Source: Burkholderiales bacterium UBA1834
Lineage (GTDB): Bacteria; Pseudomonadota; Gammaproteobacteria; Burkholderiales; Burkholderiaceae_C
Assembly (NCBI GenBank): GCA_002339015.1
Contig: DDJC01000068.1
Span: forward strand, 1 to 42,813
DNA: 42,813 nt
Direction of reading: 5' to 3'
The notes under the pieces are model-generated. The model worked only from the letters and a program-made list of their open reading frames with translations. It was not told the DNA's origin and searched no databases. Shown piece by piece: positions 41,732-42,813 of the stretch. Within the stretch, counting starts at the first letter, position 1, and every line of letters starts with the position of its first letter. A program made the translations under genes and the position numbers.

Positions 41732-42813
41732 ATGGCCCAGTTCTTCATTGATCGCCCGATTTTTGCGTGGGTGATCGCCCTGTTCATCCTGGTGCTGGGG
41801 GGCGCCGCGATCACCAAGCTGCCGATCGCGCAGTACCCCAACGTGGCCCCGCCCGCGGTGGTGATCAGCGCCACCTACCCCGGCGCGTCCGCCAAGACGC
41901 TGGACGAATCCGTCATCAGCGTGATCGAGCTCGAGCTCAACGGCGCGCCTGGTCTGGCCTACATGGAGTCGGTCAGCCAGGCCAACGGCACCGGTTCGAT
42001 CACCGTGACCTTCGAGCCCGGCACCAACATCGACCTGGCGCAGGTGGAAGTGCAGAACCGCCTGTCGCGCGCCACGCCTCGCCTGCCGGCAGCCGTGACG
42101 CAGCAAGGCGTGCGGGTGGACAAGTCACGCAGCAACTTCCTGATGTTCGTGATGCTGTCGTCCACCAACCCGCAGTACGACCCCATCGCACTGGGTGACT
42201 ATGCCTCGCGCAACATCCTGCCCGAGCTGCAGCGCCTGAACGGCATCGGCCAGGCCCAGCTGTTCGGTACCGAGCGCGCCATGCGTGTCTGGCTGGATCC
42301 GGCCAAGCTGGTGGCCTACAACCTGTCGACCTCGGAGGTGAACAGCGCCATCACGGCGCAGAACGCGCTGATCCCGGCCGGCGGCTTGGGCGACCGGCCT
42401 AACGGCCCCGAGCAGACCATGGCTGCCACGGTGGTCGTGCAAGGGCAGATGGCCAGCGTCGAGCAGTTCGGCAACATCGTGCTGCGCGCCAAGCCCGACG
42501 GCTCCACCGTGCGCCTGAAGGATGTGGCTCGCATCGAGCTGGGCGCCCAGACCTACGGCACCTATGCGCGCCTGAACGGCGAGCCGGCCGTGGGTATCGG
42601 CCTGCAGCTCTCGCCCACCGGCAACGCCATGGCCACGGCCACTGCCGCCCGTGCCCGCATGGACGAGCTCAAGCGCTATTTCCCCGCAGGCGTGGACTAC
42701 TCCGTGCCCTACGACACCTCGGACTTCGTGAAGCTGTCCATCGAGCAGGTGGTGCACACGCTGCTCGAGGCCATGGTCCTGGTGTTCCTGGTGATGTACC
42801 TGTTCCTGCAGAA
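41732..42813 (+). CDS. RND efflux pump, AcrB/MexB family (3' end outside window)
   Basis: The first 360 residues of an inner-membrane proton-driven multidrug pump (full family length about 1050). The start MAQFFIDRPIFAWVIALFIL is the classic HAE1 opening with the first membrane helix. The porter-domain hallmarks are present: LPIAQYPNVAPPAVVISATY, PGASAKTLDESVISVIE, FEPGTNIDLAQVEVQNRLS and YDTSDFVKLSIEQVVHTLLE leading into the second membrane helix. The reading frame is open to the window edge. With the adaptor it forms a tripartite pump; an outer-membrane factor may follow downstream. Confidence 0.95.
   Translation, partial: MAQFFIDRPIFAWVIALFILVLGGAAITKLPIAQYPNVAPPAVVISATYPGASAKTLDESVISVIELELNGAPGLAYMESVSQANGTGSITVTFEPGTNIDLAQVEVQNRLSRATPRLPAAVTQQGVRVDKSRSNFLMFVMLSSTNPQYDPIALGDYASRNILPELQRLNGIGQAQLFGTERAMRVWLDPAKLVAYNLSTSEVNSAITAQNALIPAGGLGDRPNGPEQTMAATVVVQGQMASVEQFGNIVLRAKPDGSTVRLKDVARIELGAQTYGTYARLNGEPAVGIGLQLSPTGNAMATATAARARMDELKRYFPAGVDYSVPYDTSDFVKLSIEQVVHTLLEAMVLVFLVMYLFLQ

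Overview
This is a high-GC window without tRNA, rRNA, transposase or CRISPR. The protein families (PEP-CTERM protein, EpsA-type LuxR regulator, giant DUF3739-type haemagglutinin, DUF1840) point to a betaproteobacterium of the order Burkholderiales, perhaps near the Leptothrix/Aquabacterium/Ideonella group. The genus is a guess.

Layout. (1) 1-2434: the 3' end of an RHS polymorphic toxin, a likely immunity gene, an orphan toxin tail with a CPCC-type immunity-like gene, and a small PsiF-like exported protein. (2) 2746-12287: a Pho-box-like promoter followed by a tightly packed type II secretion-like operon, gspG-F-E-L-M-C-D plus three pseudopilin-like genes. The secretin is a lipoprotein with a probable cohesin-like tail. 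(3) 12322-13222: a second Pho-box-like promoter and an EpsA-family LuxR regulator. (4) 13219-33661, minus strand: a colinear array of about 20 kb, read as tpsB, tpsA (3857 aa), an ExbB-like proton channel fused to DUF2341 and LamG-like domains, exbD, a low-GC periplasmic-binding-like gene, a second exbD, tonB, a putative porin and a coiled-coil protein. (5) 33772-37232, minus strand: a high-GC paralogue of the low-GC gene, a PEP-CTERM protein and an ankyrin protein. (6) 37478-42813: a membrane-anchored protein, DUF1840, a histidine phosphatase, and a TetR repressor divergent from an RND efflux adaptor and pump, with an AcrR-like operator between them. The pump runs off the window.

How the parts may fit together (inference). 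The T2S-like operon and the epsA-like gene each have an 11-bp-period direct repeat resembling a PhoB site, with a -10-like hexamer 10 bp downstream. A PsiF-like gene lies just upstream. The two paralogous exported proteins carry PstS/DING-like sequence features. Lipoprotein secretins and secreted PstS/DING proteins are both known from the phosphate-regulated Hxc T2SS of Pseudomonas. The region therefore looks like a phosphate-responsive cell-surface system joining a T2S-like machine, a two-partner-secreted giant adhesin and a dedicated TonB-ExbB-ExbD energiser. Neither a prepilin peptidase nor a TonB-dependent receptor is in the window, so these would have to be supplied elsewhere.
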